Of a stretch of DNA of 64,000 nucleotides, positions 36,261 through 44,243 are shown piece by piece. Position 1 is the stretch's first letter; the number at the start of each line of letters is the position of its first letter. The notes below the pieces were generated by a model. It worked only from the letters and a program-made list of their open reading frames with translations. It ran no database searches and had not been told where the DNA came from. Made by a program: the position numbers and the translations under genes. This DNA is from Gottfriedia acidiceleris. GTDB lineage: Bacteria; Bacillota; Bacilli; Bacillales; Bacillaceae_G. The DNA lies in contig NZ_NESS01000012.1 of assembly GCF_002128425.1 (NCBI RefSeq), positions 52,062 to 116,061 of the forward strand, read 5' to 3'.

Positions 36261-36761
36261 CTGAGCAAACTTGATTTGATTAATACATACAAAAACGAGC
36301 TTCAAAATTACTCTTTGGAAAAGCTAAGGTATAAATGTGAAGAGGCGGTTTGGTCTATTGGACAAATGTATGACCATTTAATCATTTGTGCCCATGAATA
36401 TCTAGATAATATGGAAGCATGTGCTACGTTAAATGTTGAACAACCTCATGGGAAAACGGAATTTGGTGAGCGTTTATATAAGATCGGGGGCTTTCCACCA
36501 ATAAAAATTAAATTACCGGATGAACTAAATAGTCCACCTAATAATTCAGATAGCAAGGACGAGCTTATCAGCAGAATGGATCAAGTAATTCTAAGATTGA
36601 GCCAATGGGAATCGAAAGTGGATCATATAAATCCAAATTATAAAGTCCAGCATGGAGGGTTCGGCTGGCTGAATGCAAGGGAATGGTATGATTTGGTTTA
36701 TATGCATTTTCGTCATCACTTGCGTCAAAAACGTGAGTTAGAACAAAGGCTTGTTAAGTGA
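36261..36761 (+). CDS. DinB-like (YfiT/DUF1569-type) four-helix protein, probable CTG start
   Basis: A protein of about 166 aa with the DinB-like four-helix bundle pattern: SIGQMYDHLIICAHEYLDN in the first helices, with a metal-type His, and YMHFRHHLRQKRELEQRL at the end. Family members often bind metal or act as thiol S-transferases. The first standard start is TTG 36276, which has no ribosome site. AAGGGGGAA at 36246-36254 is ideally placed for CTG 36261, which gives MSKLDLINTYKNEL, so CTG is chosen. The function is unknown. Confidence 0.8.
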   Translation: MSKLDLINTYKNELQNYSLEKLRYKCEEAVWSIGQMYDHLIICAHEYLDNMEACATLNVEQPHGKTEFGERLYKIGGFPPIKIKLPDELNSPPNNSDSKDELISRMDQVILRLSQWESKVDHINPNYKVQHGGFGWLNAREWYDLVYMHFRHHLRQKRELEQRLVK

Positions 36762-36859
36762 CAGTTCCTAGATATGACTGTTTTTTTAAGATAAATAAGA
36801 AATTTTACTAGATAGAAAAACTATAAAACAAAAAGATAAATAATAATTGGGAGTGAACA

Positions 36860-37438
36860 ATGAATAAAAATCGCTTGGAAGCTTTTAGTGACGGTGTACT
36901 TGCAATAATTATTACAATTATGGTCCTAGAAATTAAGATTCCTCATAGTCCCAATATACACGACCTATTGCAACTTTTCCCAACTTTTCTTAGTTATTTA
37001 CTTAGTTTTATTTATGTTGGCATTTACTGGAACAACCATCATCATATGATACACACAATACAAAAGGTGACAGGATCAATCATGTGGGCAAATCTTCATT
37101 TGCTTTTCTGGTTATCATTAATTCCTTTTGCTTCTGGTTGGATGGGAGAAAACCATTATAAGCCATATCCTACAATGCTTTATGGTGTAGTACTCTTATT
37201 GGCCGCAATAGCTTACTTCATATTACAAGGTATAATTATTCAAAAAGAGGGAAAGAATTCAAAGTTAAAACAGGCTGTAGGTAATGATTGGAAAGGAAAA
37301 GTTTCGGTGGTTTGTTATTTAACTGCAGTTTGCACGTCTTTATTATGGCCATGGTTCGCTCAAATAATTTATGTAATCGTTGCAATTATGTGGTTATTAC
37401 CGGATCGTCGAATCGAGAGAGTTATGCAAAGTAAGTAA
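36860..37438 (+). CDS. TMEM175-family (DUF1211) potassium channel-like protein
   Basis: A 192-aa membrane protein with six segments. The conserved FSDGVLAIIITIMVLEIK motif at the N-terminus is the hallmark of the TMEM175/DUF1211 family, whose bacterial members form tetrameric potassium channels. The family HHH-containing block YWNNHHHMIHTI follows the second or third segment. GGGAGTG precedes ATG 36860. It lies about 1 kb before a c-di-AMP riboswitch, and c-di-AMP controls potassium transport in bacilli, but the two are not in the same operon. Confidence 0.9.
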   Translation: MNKNRLEAFSDGVLAIIITIMVLEIKIPHSPNIHDLLQLFPTFLSYLLSFIYVGIYWNNHHHMIHTIQKVTGSIMWANLHLLFWLSLIPFASGWMGENHYKPYPTMLYGVVLLLAAIAYFILQGIIIQKEGKNSKLKQAVGNDWKGKVSVVCYLTAVCTSLLWPWFAQIIYVIVAIMWLLPDRRIERVMQSK

Positions 37439-37441
37439 ACA

Positions 37442-37584
37442 CTATGTAACAAAGTAGACGAGATGATTAAGCATCTTGAACAGGTCGGTGTACCTAAGCA
37501 AAGGAAAAAGAGATTAGTGAATATGGTAAGTTTGCTTGGATTATAGATCCTGAAGGTAGATTAGTTGAGCTTTGGGAGAAATAA
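37442..37584 (+). pseudogene. C-terminal remnant of a glyoxalase/VOC-family protein
   Basis: From 37454 one frame reads VDEMIKHLEQVGVPKQ, then the reading continues in another frame as EISEYGKFAWIIDPEGRLVE and LWEK before TAA 37582-37584. This is the usual ending of a VOC-family (glyoxalase/bleomycin resistance) protein with a frameshift near 37505. No N-terminal half is present upstream, where the TMEM175-like gene ends, so it is a degraded fragment. Confidence 0.8.
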
Positions 37585-37605
37585 CGGGCGTTTGAATTTA
37601 AGAAT

Positions 37606-37629
37606 GGGTTGCTGCGGCAATCCTTTTTT
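37606..37629 (+). terminator. Terminator after the VOC remnant
   Basis: GGGTTGC and GCAATCC (one wobble) with a TGCG loop, followed by six T residues. It has outlived its gene. Confidence 0.8.
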
Positions 37630-37841
37630 CTTTGACGAATGGGCTGTTTAGATTAACAAGCAATAACATTATTTCTTCAAAAATCAACTATGAAATGTTT
37701 TGAAAAATTGGTTTAATAGCTGAATTAATGGCCCAGTATATTTAAACAAAAGACATATTAGTTTCTTTAAGAAGTAAAATAGTTTACAATTTAGTAGTTG
37801 AATTGTAATTTAAGTAATATACATAAAATTAAATGACCATA

Positions 37842-38013
37842 GATCGCTGAGTTTTAGTTGGGTGTTTCTTCTATTAAAAAGGGACATTTCAATTTTGAAG
37901 CGGGGGAACCAATTTTTGTACAATTGTACTTTGGGGTGAATCCTTTTTAGGTAGGGCTACTTTTTAGGTCCGAATCCGACAGCTAACCTCGTAGGCGTGT
38001 AGGGAGAAGGTTT
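37842..38013 (+). promoter_or_regulatory. Cyclic di-AMP (ydaO-yuaA) riboswitch
   Basis: The conserved blocks of the c-di-AMP riboswitch are all present in order: CGCTGAG at 37845, GCGGGGGAACC at 37900-37910, TTTGGGGTGAATCC, AGGTAGGGC, AGGTCCGAATCCGACAGCTA and CCTCGTAGGCGTGTAGGG. In the family, c-di-AMP binding favours a downstream terminator and turns the gene off. A strong terminator follows at 38034-38063, then a gene for a 59-aa membrane protein. Boundaries are approximate. Confidence 0.93.
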
Positions 38014-38033
38014 CCAAAATGATGTCTTATTAA

Positions 38034-38063
38034 GGCACTGGAGATTTTCCCAGTGTCTTTTTT
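38034..38063 (+). terminator. Riboswitch expression-platform terminator
   Basis: CACTGG and CCAGTG flank an 8-nt AGATTTTC loop, followed by TCTTTTTT. It lies 20 bases after the c-di-AMP aptamer and 44 bases before the small gene. Confidence 0.9.
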
Positions 38064-38106
38064 GCATTCAATTTTGATAAAAGAAGTAGTAAGTGGGGGT
38101 TATGAA

Positions 38107-38286
38107 GTGCTAGAAATGTATATGTTTGGCGGGTTTCTTATTTTAACTATATTAATAGCAGTATATATGACTCGTAAAGATTCTCGTATGGATGATGAAA
38201 ATGGAAAATATAGACGAGTAAAGTCAGGGAATAGGAAAAGAATCGTTAGAGAGAGAAAATCAGGTAAAGTTGTAAGAATAGATTGA
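38107..38286 (+). CDS. Small membrane protein (59 aa) under c-di-AMP riboswitch
   Basis: A short protein with a single N-terminal membrane segment (MFGGFLILTILIAVYM) and a strongly basic tail containing RRVKSGNRKRIVRERKSGK. I do not recognise it. GGGGG at 38095-38099 suits GTG 38107; ATG 38116 is an alternative that shortens it by three residues. The frame is open further upstream to 38053, but that would overlap the riboswitch terminator. It is the only gene before the next terminator, so it is the sole target of the riboswitch. The topology would leave the basic tail in the cytoplasm, where it could touch membrane lipids, RNA or a channel partner; this is a guess. Confidence 0.75.
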   Translation: MLEMYMFGGFLILTILIAVYMTRKDSRMDDENGKYRRVKSGNRKRIVRERKSGKVVRID

Positions 38287-38332
38287 TTAGTATTTCCAAA
38301 AGATTGAAATTAATATAATTCAAAAATTCTTA

Positions 38333-38366
38333 AGAGAGTGGTCAATTAAGGCCATTCTCTTTTTTA
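38333..38366 (+). terminator. Terminator after the 59-aa gene
   Basis: AGAGAGTGG and CCATTCTCT form a stem followed by a T run. Confidence 0.88.
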
Positions 38367-38388
38367 TATATTAGTTTTGGTTTCTTAA

Positions 38389-38406
38389 TTCATATTTAGT
38401 TCATAA
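38389..38406 (+). promoter_or_regulatory. Tandem operator upstream of the response regulator
   Basis: TTCATAT and TTCATAA are spaced exactly 11 bp start to start, and a TATAAT box follows at 38415-38420. The same motif precedes the RND pump gene (40502-40519). Direct repeats of one helical turn are the usual targets of OmpR-type regulators, so autoregulation is likely. Confidence 0.7.
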
Positions 38407-38459
38407 TGAGTTTATATAATATGTACATAATTATTTGTAAATGTAAGTAGGTGGATTTT

Positions 38460-39143
38460 TTGAATCATGTAAGAGTATTAGTTGTCGATGATGATGCAAA
38501 TATTCGAGAGTTGATCTCTATTTTTTTAAGTGGAGAGGGATATACGGTTATTGAGGCTGAAAATGGTGAAGAAGCATTAACGTTACTTGAAGAAAATAAT
38601 ATTCAAATAGTAGTAGTTGATGTGATGATGCCTGAAGTAGATGGATATGAGCTGACAAAAGAGGTTAAGAAGTATTATGATATTCCAATTTTAATGGTCA
38701 CAGCAAAAGGTGAATCTCAAGATAAATTAAAAGGCTTTGATCTTGGGGTAGATGATTATGTTGTAAAGCCTTTTGATCCTTTGGAAATTGTAGCCCGTGT
38801 AAAAGCTCTATTAAGAAGATTTCAATTACTATCTGATAAAAATGTTTTTGTAGGTAATTTAATGATTAATCAAATTAAATATGAAATTTCGGCGAATGAT
38901 CAATCGATTACGTTACCATTAAAAGAATTCGAATTGTTGTTTAAGCTTGCTAGTCAAGCTGGAAGAATTTTTACGAGAAATGATTTGATTGAGCAAATAT
39001 GGGGACTCGATTATGAAGGAGATGAACGCACAGTTGATGTGCATATAAAAAGAGTACGAGAGCGACTAAGAGAATTAAAGGCTACTGTCGAAATTGTTAC
39101 AATAAGAGGTTTAGGCTATAAATTAGAGGGAAATCACACATGA
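38460..39143 (+). CDS. OmpR-family response regulator (pump-linked)
   Basis: A 227-aa regulator with receiver residues D9/D10/D11 region, phosphoacceptor Asp54 in VVDVMMPEVDG, VTAKGE and the Lys in VVKPFDP. The C-terminal winged helix ends KRVRERLRELK and TIRGLGYKLEG. GTG 38451 is in frame, but AGGTGG at 38447-38452 serves as the ribosome site for TTG 38460, giving MNHVRVLVVDDD. The kinase gene overlaps its stop as ATGA. It likely binds the TTCATAT tandem repeats and controls its own operon and the RND pump. Some resemblance to HssR-type regulators. Confidence 0.93.
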   Translation: MNHVRVLVVDDDANIRELISIFLSGEGYTVIEAENGEEALTLLEENNIQIVVVDVMMPEVDGYELTKEVKKYYDIPILMVTAKGESQDKLKGFDLGVDDYVVKPFDPLEIVARVKALLRRFQLLSDKNVFVGNLMINQIKYEISANDQSITLPLKEFELLFKLASQAGRIFTRNDLIEQIWGLDYEGDERTVDVHIKRVRERLRELKATVEIVTIRGLGYKLEGNHT

Positions 39144-40471
39144 AAAGCATGTATTCAAGATTGGTTTTAATCTTTATTTCAGTTATTTTGTTAAGTTTAG
39201 TCATTACTTTTTTTATCGCTTCAAAATACTTTATAAAACACGTTGAAACAGAAGTTCAAAGTGATTTAATAGACGTTGGAGAAAATTTTATTTCCATATA
39301 CTCTAAACCAGATAATCAAAATGGAGTAGATGCGACATTGCAGATTCTTAGTAAAAATTTTTATCTAACGCTGTATGACGAGTCGGGTAAAGTCGTTTTG
39401 AAAAATAAACCACAAAAAAAGAAGAATATAAAAAAGGAACAAGTATTCAACGTACTAAACAAAAGTAATGTTCAAACAAAAGATAATCATTATCTCATAG
39501 GCCTATCTTTTGAAAAAGCTGGGCATAAATATGCTTTGTTTATTCAGCCAAACATTGATCGTGGATTCTTTAAAATGCGTAGGGTTTTATTTTTTAGTTT
39601 GCTTACAACATTATTAATTGGATCAGTAACATTTTTATTTGTTGCTAAGTTATTAGTAAAGCCTGTAAAAGAGTTAATTCGTGCTACAAAAGAACTGTCT
39701 AAAGGTAACTATGACGTTCAAGTGACGATTAAACGTAAGGATGAAATAGGATTACTTGCTTCAAACTTTAATTTGATGACCAATAAATTAAATAAGTTAG
39801 AAGAGATGAGAAGTGAATTTGTTTCAAATGTTTCTCATGAAATTCAATCACCGTTAACATCTATTAAAGGGTTTGCAAAGGTTTTAAGAAATAAGCAATT
39901 AACTGAAGAGAAAAAAGAACATTATTTATCTATTATTGAAACAGAGAGTGAACGTCTTTCTATTATGAGTGAAAGATTATTAAAGTTAGCTTCATTGGAC
40001 TCTGAGCAACATCCTTTCCAGCCTACGTCCTACAAATTAGATGAACAAATTCGGAAAATTATTTTGGCATTAGAGCCACATTGGGAAAGTAAAGAACTTC
40101 AATTAGTTTTAAATTTACCACAAACGGAGATAGTAGCAGATCGTTTACTACTTGAACAAGTTTGGATTAATTTACTTCAAAATGCGATTAAGTTCTCAAA
40201 TATAGCTGGTTACATTAAAGTAGATATTTTGGAATTGGATCATAGTATTCATGTCCTCATTAGCGATAGTGGGCTAGGAATTAGTAGGGAAGATATTGAA
40301 CGGATTTTTGAACGATTTTATCAAGCAGACCGTTCTAGAAATAAAAAGGGAACCGGGCTTGGTCTTTCGATTGTACAAAAAATTATCGAAATACATCATG
40401 GGAATATAGAAGTTGAAAGTGTTGTTGGAAAAGGAACTAGCTTTATGATCATCCTCCCGAAAAACTTATAA
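39140..40471 (+). CDS. Two-component sensor histidine kinase (pump-linked)
   Basis: A 443-aa kinase. Membrane segments lie at about residues 10-30 and 155-175, with an extracytoplasmic domain of about 125 residues between. A HAMP domain follows (LVKPVKELIRATKELSKG). The H-box is SNVSHEIQSPLTSIKG, with Gln-Ser replacing the more usual Arg-Thr. N-box NLLQNAIKFS, G1 DSGLGIS and G2 GTGLGLSIVQKII complete the catalytic domain. Partner of the preceding regulator; envelope stress or a toxic hydrophobic compound is a plausible signal because an RND pump follows. Confidence 0.93.
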   Translation: MKSMYSRLVLIFISVILLSLVITFFIASKYFIKHVETEVQSDLIDVGENFISIYSKPDNQNGVDATLQILSKNFYLTLYDESGKVVLKNKPQKKKNIKKEQVFNVLNKSNVQTKDNHYLIGLSFEKAGHKYALFIQPNIDRGFFKMRRVLFFSLLTTLLIGSVTFLFVAKLLVKPVKELIRATKELSKGNYDVQVTIKRKDEIGLLASNFNLMTNKLNKLEEMRSEFVSNVSHEIQSPLTSIKGFAKVLRNKQLTEEKKEHYLSIIETESERLSIMSERLLKLASLDSEQHPFQPTSYKLDEQIRKIILALEPHWESKELQLVLNLPQTEIVADRLLLEQVWINLLQNAIKFSNIAGYIKVDILELDHSIHVLISDSGLGISREDIERIFERFYQADRSRNKKGTGLGLSIVQKIIEIHHGNIEVESVVGKGTSFMIILPKNL

Positions 40472-40501
40472 AATTAAAAGTTCAAATTATGTCCTTAATT
40501 G

Positions 40502-40519
40502 TTCATATTCTGTTCATAT
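40502..40519 (+). promoter_or_regulatory. Tandem operator upstream of the RND pump gene
   Basis: TGTTCATAT occurs twice with an 11-bp period (40500-40508 and 40511-40519), about 10 bases before a TAAAAT -10-like box (40528-40533). It matches the repeat at 38389-38406. Confidence 0.72.
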
Positions 40520-40581
40520 AGATTTGATAAAATAATCACGTGTTAGAATTGTAACCAATCGAAAGGGGAAATAGATACATT

Positions 40582-43500
40582 ATGTTTGCAGGCTTAACGA
40601 AATTAAGTTTGAAGAACACAATATCAGTTATTATATTAAGTGTTCTTGTTTTAATAGGGGGAATTTATTCTGCCCAAAAAATACAAATTGAAACATTTCC
40701 AGATGTTTCATTTCCAGCTGTTGCAGTACAGGTAGTATACCCTGGTGCATCATCTGAGGATATAGAATCTGAGGTCACTAAACCGATCGAATCAGGTTTA
40801 ATGAAGCTTGAAAATTATGACCAGTTAACAAGTACTTCAAGTGAAAATATGGCTTCAATCTTCTTGATTTATCCTTTTGGATCGGATATGGATAAAATTG
40901 AAAAAGACGTTGATAATGTAATCAATAAAACAAAGTTACCTGAAAAAGCAGAAGCGACAGTTCAGCGAATTGCGATGGATTCTGCTCCTATTTATCAAGT
41001 TGCAATTGCAAATAATGGACAAGTAAAAGATTTACAGCAATCAATTGAAAATGATTTACTTCCTCAAATTAAAAAAATAACTGGGGTAAGTGATGTAAGT
41101 CTGCAAGGAACTAAAGAAGAAGAAATTCAAATCGTTGTAGATAATAAAAAAGCTGAAGAAAAAGGAATTTCTTTAGATACAATTAAAACGGCAATTCAAG
41201 GTCAAGATTACGCAGTGCCATTAGGATCTGTTGAGAATAATGGAAAAACAGTTTCTGTTCGAATGAAAGGTACTTTAAACTCAGTCGATCAAATCAAAAA
41301 AACAGTTTTATCTAGTGCAGCTGCTCAAAGTGCACAAATGGGTACGATGACTCAGGGGGAACAACTAGGTAAAGGTGCAGGTCAAGCTCAAACAGTCATG
41401 CCAAAAAATGTTACTGTTGCTGACATTGCAGATGTAAAAGTAGTTTCGGTTCAAGACCAAATTTCTAGATATAACGGTAAAGAAAGTTATATATTATCGG
41501 TTTCTCAAACACAAGATTCAAATACAGCGGATGTAGCAACAGCTGTTAAAAAAGAAATTAAATCATTTAAGAAAGATAATAATGTAGAAACGCATGTCAT
41601 TATGGATAACGGTAAAGAAATCGAGAAATCCGTTAGTTCTTTAATTAAAGAAGGTCTACTAGGTGCGTTATTTACTGTGGTCGTTATTCTGTTATTTTTA
41701 AGAAACATTAGAGCGACAATCATTTCAATATTATCTTTACCAATTTCAATCTTTGCAACAATCTCAGTATTAAATTCATTGGGTTATACATTGAACATTA
41801 TGACTTTAGGTGGTCTAGTTGTTGCAATTGGACGTATTGTTGATGATAGTATCGTTGTAATTGAAAATATATACAGATGGAAACAACAAAAAGGTAATCA
41901 ATATAAGAAAAAAGAGATGGCATTGTATGCAACTAAAGAAGTAATTGGTGCCATTGCATCATCTACATTTGCAACCGTAGTAGTATTTTTACCTTTAGCA
42001 TTTGTAAGTGGTATTATTGGGGAATTCTTTAGACCATTTGCTATTTCAGTAGTAGTTTCTATTTTAACTTCTTTAATTGTTGCGATTATATTAATTCCAA
42101 CATTAGGAGCAAAATTCTTATCAAAACCATTAAAAGAGCACAGTAATGATACTCGTTTTATGAGAAGTTACGAAAAGTTACTTCGTTCTGCATTAAAACG
42201 TAAATGGATTGTTATTTTATTATCAATCGTTTTATTAGCTGGTTCATTATCGATGATTCCTTTATTAGGATTCTCTTTCTTACCTGGTAGTGTAAATAAA
42301 ACACTTCAAGTTACTGCAACTCTTCCATCAAATAGTACTGTAGACCAATCTAATGTAGTTGCAAAAGAATTAGAAAAATATTTTGCAGATTCAGACCTAA
42401 TTGACAGTGTACAAGCTACTGTTGGTGGTAAACGTGATTTTATGATGAATATGGATGGTGGCAAAAATAAAGCAATCTTCCAAATCAATCTAAAAGATGG
42501 AAAGAACATGGATAAAGAACTTTCAAAAATCAATAAAGAAGTTCCTTCTATTGTTGATGCGAAAGTAAAAGGTACAGAAGTTACAGCAAAAGAACTTTCT
42601 CAAAATGGTCCTCCAACAGGAAACAATATTGATGTAAACTTATATTCTGCTAACTTTAATGATTTAAAAGAAGCAGCATCAAAAATTGAAAAAGAATTAA
42701 ATAGTGATGATCGTCTGAAAAATGTTACCAATAATTTAAAAGATGTACAACCTAAATTAGAAATTACATTAAACGATAAAGCACGCGATGAAAATATTTC
42801 AATGTTCCAAGTAATGGGAGCAATTAATGAAAAAATTAACGACGTTGAAATCGGTGATTACGATTTAAACGGAGAAACAAATAAGCTTACAGTAGGTTAT
42901 AAAAATAAAGCAGCTTCAAAAGAAGATATTGAAAAAATTAAATTTATGACTGCTACAGGTCCGAAAGAAATAAAAGACTATGTAACAATTTCTCAAAAGG
43001 ATGCACCTGTTTCAATCAACCATGAAGATGGAAAAATGTATGCATCAGTAAGTGCGGTTGTAAAAGGTAAAGACACAGCAGCAATTACAAAAGAAGTAAC
43101 AACTAACTTAAATAAATTTGATTTACCAAAAAGCGTCGATATGAAAATTGGCGGCGGTTTAGATATGATTACAGATGGATTCAGTGATTTAGGATTAGCA
43201 ATGGTTGTAGCTGTTGGATTAGTATTCTTAATCATGAGCATGACATTTGGCGGATTAAGAACACCGTTTGTCATTTTAACATCATTAATCTTCGTGCCAG
43301 TTGGAGCTTTCTTAGCATTATTTATTGGAAAGCAAACACTATCAATGAGTGCAATGATCGGACTATTAATGTTGATCGGTATTGTTGTAACGAATGCGGT
43401 TGTATTATTAGACCGTGTTGAACACAACCGTAAAAACGGATTAGAAGTAACTGACGCATTAATTGAAGCTTCAAAAACGAGATTACGTCCAATCCTAATG

Positions 43501-43683
43501 ACAGCATTAGCGACAATTCTTGCATTAGTTCCAATGGCCCTTTCAAATTCAACATCTGGCTTAATTTCGAAAGGACTAGCAGTAACTGTAATTGGTGGAT
43601 TAACAACATCAACATTCTTAACACTAATCATCATTCCAGTTATTTATAAGTTAGTAAGCAAAAAGAAAAAGATTGAAGAATAA
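40582..43683 (+). CDS. RND-family efflux transporter (AcrB/SwrC type)
   Basis: A 1033-aa proton-driven pump with the RND plan: a membrane segment at residues 10-30, a large outer loop, a membrane bundle, a second loop and a second bundle. Family blocks are LSVLVLIGGIYSAQKIQIETFPD, VVYPGASSEDIESEVTKPIE, the acidic residues in GRIVDDSIVVIENI (segment 4) and GIVVTNAVVLLDRV (segment 10). An inner Gln/Met-rich stretch near residue 255 (AQMGTMTQGEQLGKG) is unusual and probably a surface loop. It resembles B. subtilis SwrC, which exports surfactin and other compounds. GAAAGGGG precedes ATG 40582. Confidence 0.95.
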   Translation: MFAGLTKLSLKNTISVIILSVLVLIGGIYSAQKIQIETFPDVSFPAVAVQVVYPGASSEDIESEVTKPIESGLMKLENYDQLTSTSSENMASIFLIYPFGSDMDKIEKDVDNVINKTKLPEKAEATVQRIAMDSAPIYQVAIANNGQVKDLQQSIENDLLPQIKKITGVSDVSLQGTKEEEIQIVVDNKKAEEKGISLDTIKTAIQGQDYAVPLGSVENNGKTVSVRMKGTLNSVDQIKKTVLSSAAAQSAQMGTMTQGEQLGKGAGQAQTVMPKNVTVADIADVKVVSVQDQISRYNGKESYILSVSQTQDSNTADVATAVKKEIKSFKKDNNVETHVIMDNGKEIEKSVSSLIKEGLLGALFTVVVILLFLRNIRATIISILSLPISIFATISVLNSLGYTLNIMTLGGLVVAIGRIVDDSIVVIENIYRWKQQKGNQYKKKEMALYATKEVIGAIASSTFATVVVFLPLAFVSGIIGEFFRPFAISVVVSILTSLIVAIILIPTLGAKFLSKPLKEHSNDTRFMRSYEKLLRSALKRKWIVILLSIVLLAGSLSMIPLLGFSFLPGSVNKTLQVTATLPSNSTVDQSNVVAKELEKYFADSDLIDSVQATVGGKRDFMMNMDGGKNKAIFQINLKDGKNMDKELSKINKEVPSIVDAKVKGTEVTAKELSQNGPPTGNNIDVNLYSANFNDLKEAASKIEKELNSDDRLKNVTNNLKDVQPKLEITLNDKARDENISMFQVMGAINEKINDVEIGDYDLNGETNKLTVGYKNKAASKEDIEKIKFMTATGPKEIKDYVTISQKDAPVSINHEDGKMYASVSAVVKGKDTAAITKEVTTNLNKFDLPKSVDMKIGGGLDMITDGFSDLGLAMVVAVGLVFLIMSMTFGGLRTPFVILTSLIFVPVGAFLALFIGKQTLSMSAMIGLLMLIGIVVTNAVVLLDRVEHNRKNGLEVTDALIEASKTRLRPILMTALATILALVPMALSNSTSGLISKGLAVTVIGGLTTSTFLTLIIIPVIYKLVSKKKKIEE

Positions 43684-43690
43684 TTGATGA

Positions 43691-43722
43691 AGAGTGCCTC
43701 ATAATGGGGTACTCTTTTTTAT
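43691..43722 (+). terminator. Terminator after the RND gene
   Basis: AGAGTGCC and the opposing GGGTACTCT form a hairpin with small mismatches, followed by six T residues. Confidence 0.8.
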
Positions 43723-43730
43723 TTAGTAAC

Positions 43731-43775
43731 AAAAAAGAGCTTAGGTTTAAAACGCTACCTAAGCTCCTTTTTTTA
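43731..43775. terminator. Bidirectional terminator, mainly for the HesB-like gene
   Basis: GAGCTTAGG and CCTAAGCTC form a perfect 9-bp stem with A-rich and T-rich flanks; it lies directly after the minus-strand gene stop. Confidence 0.88.
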
Positions 43776-44063
43776 TTTAGGTTCATAATCAAAATGTAAT
43801 TCATTATTTTCATTTAAAATTACGTTTAAATTATAATCTTTAAAATACCATAAATCAGTTTCGTTTATAAAATAGACTACATGATCAATAGTAATCGATT
43901 CTCCAATGTCTACAGGTTGTTCTTTAGTAACACCTAAAGAATAGCCTTTATGTATTGTACTGTTACCACCGTATCGCGCGAAAAAACGAATTGTATCTCC
44001 TTGTTTAACATTCATCTCATCTTGAAACCATTTTATTGCATCTTCAGAAATCGTAATTTTCAT
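43773..44063 (-). CDS. HesB/IscA-like protein (YneR type)
   Basis: A 96-aa protein of the HesB/YadR/YfhF family, similar to B. subtilis YneR: MKITISEDAIKWFQDEMNVK at the start and the RFFARYGGNSTIHKGYSLGV block. It lacks the conserved cysteines of true A-type Fe-S carriers (no CxC near the C-terminus; the tail is HFDYEPK), so iron-sulfur delivery cannot be assumed. GAAAGGTCGG upstream may be the ribosome site. Monocistronic. Confidence 0.88.
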   Translation of the reverse strand: MKITISEDAIKWFQDEMNVKQGDTIRFFARYGGNSTIHKGYSLGVTKEQPVDIGESITIDHVVYFINETDLWYFKDYNLNVILNENNELHFDYEPK

Positions 44064-44162
44064 TGTAACCGACCTTTCTTTATCTTATAAAAATATTATA
44101 GTATGAATGTGAAAAACTATACAGAAAAGTGATGTTAAGTGTCAATATGAATGATCGAAATT

Positions 44163-44197
44163 GAATAAAAGAAGAAAACCTACATCAGATTTTCTTC
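44163..44197 (-). terminator. Terminator after the FTR1-family gene
   Basis: On the minus strand GAAGAAAA and TTTTCTTC pair around an 11-nt loop, followed by TTTTATTC. Confidence 0.7.
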
Positions 44198-44243
44198 TCT
44201 TATAGAAAGTATTTTAGCACAGTAACTTTTAGACTAATCTATT

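Noticed and set aside
42993..43634. Long minus-strand frames (213 and 100 aa) inside the RND pump gene
   Set aside because: They are shadows of the pump gene's AT-rich codon use; the translations show no domain and no ribosome site.
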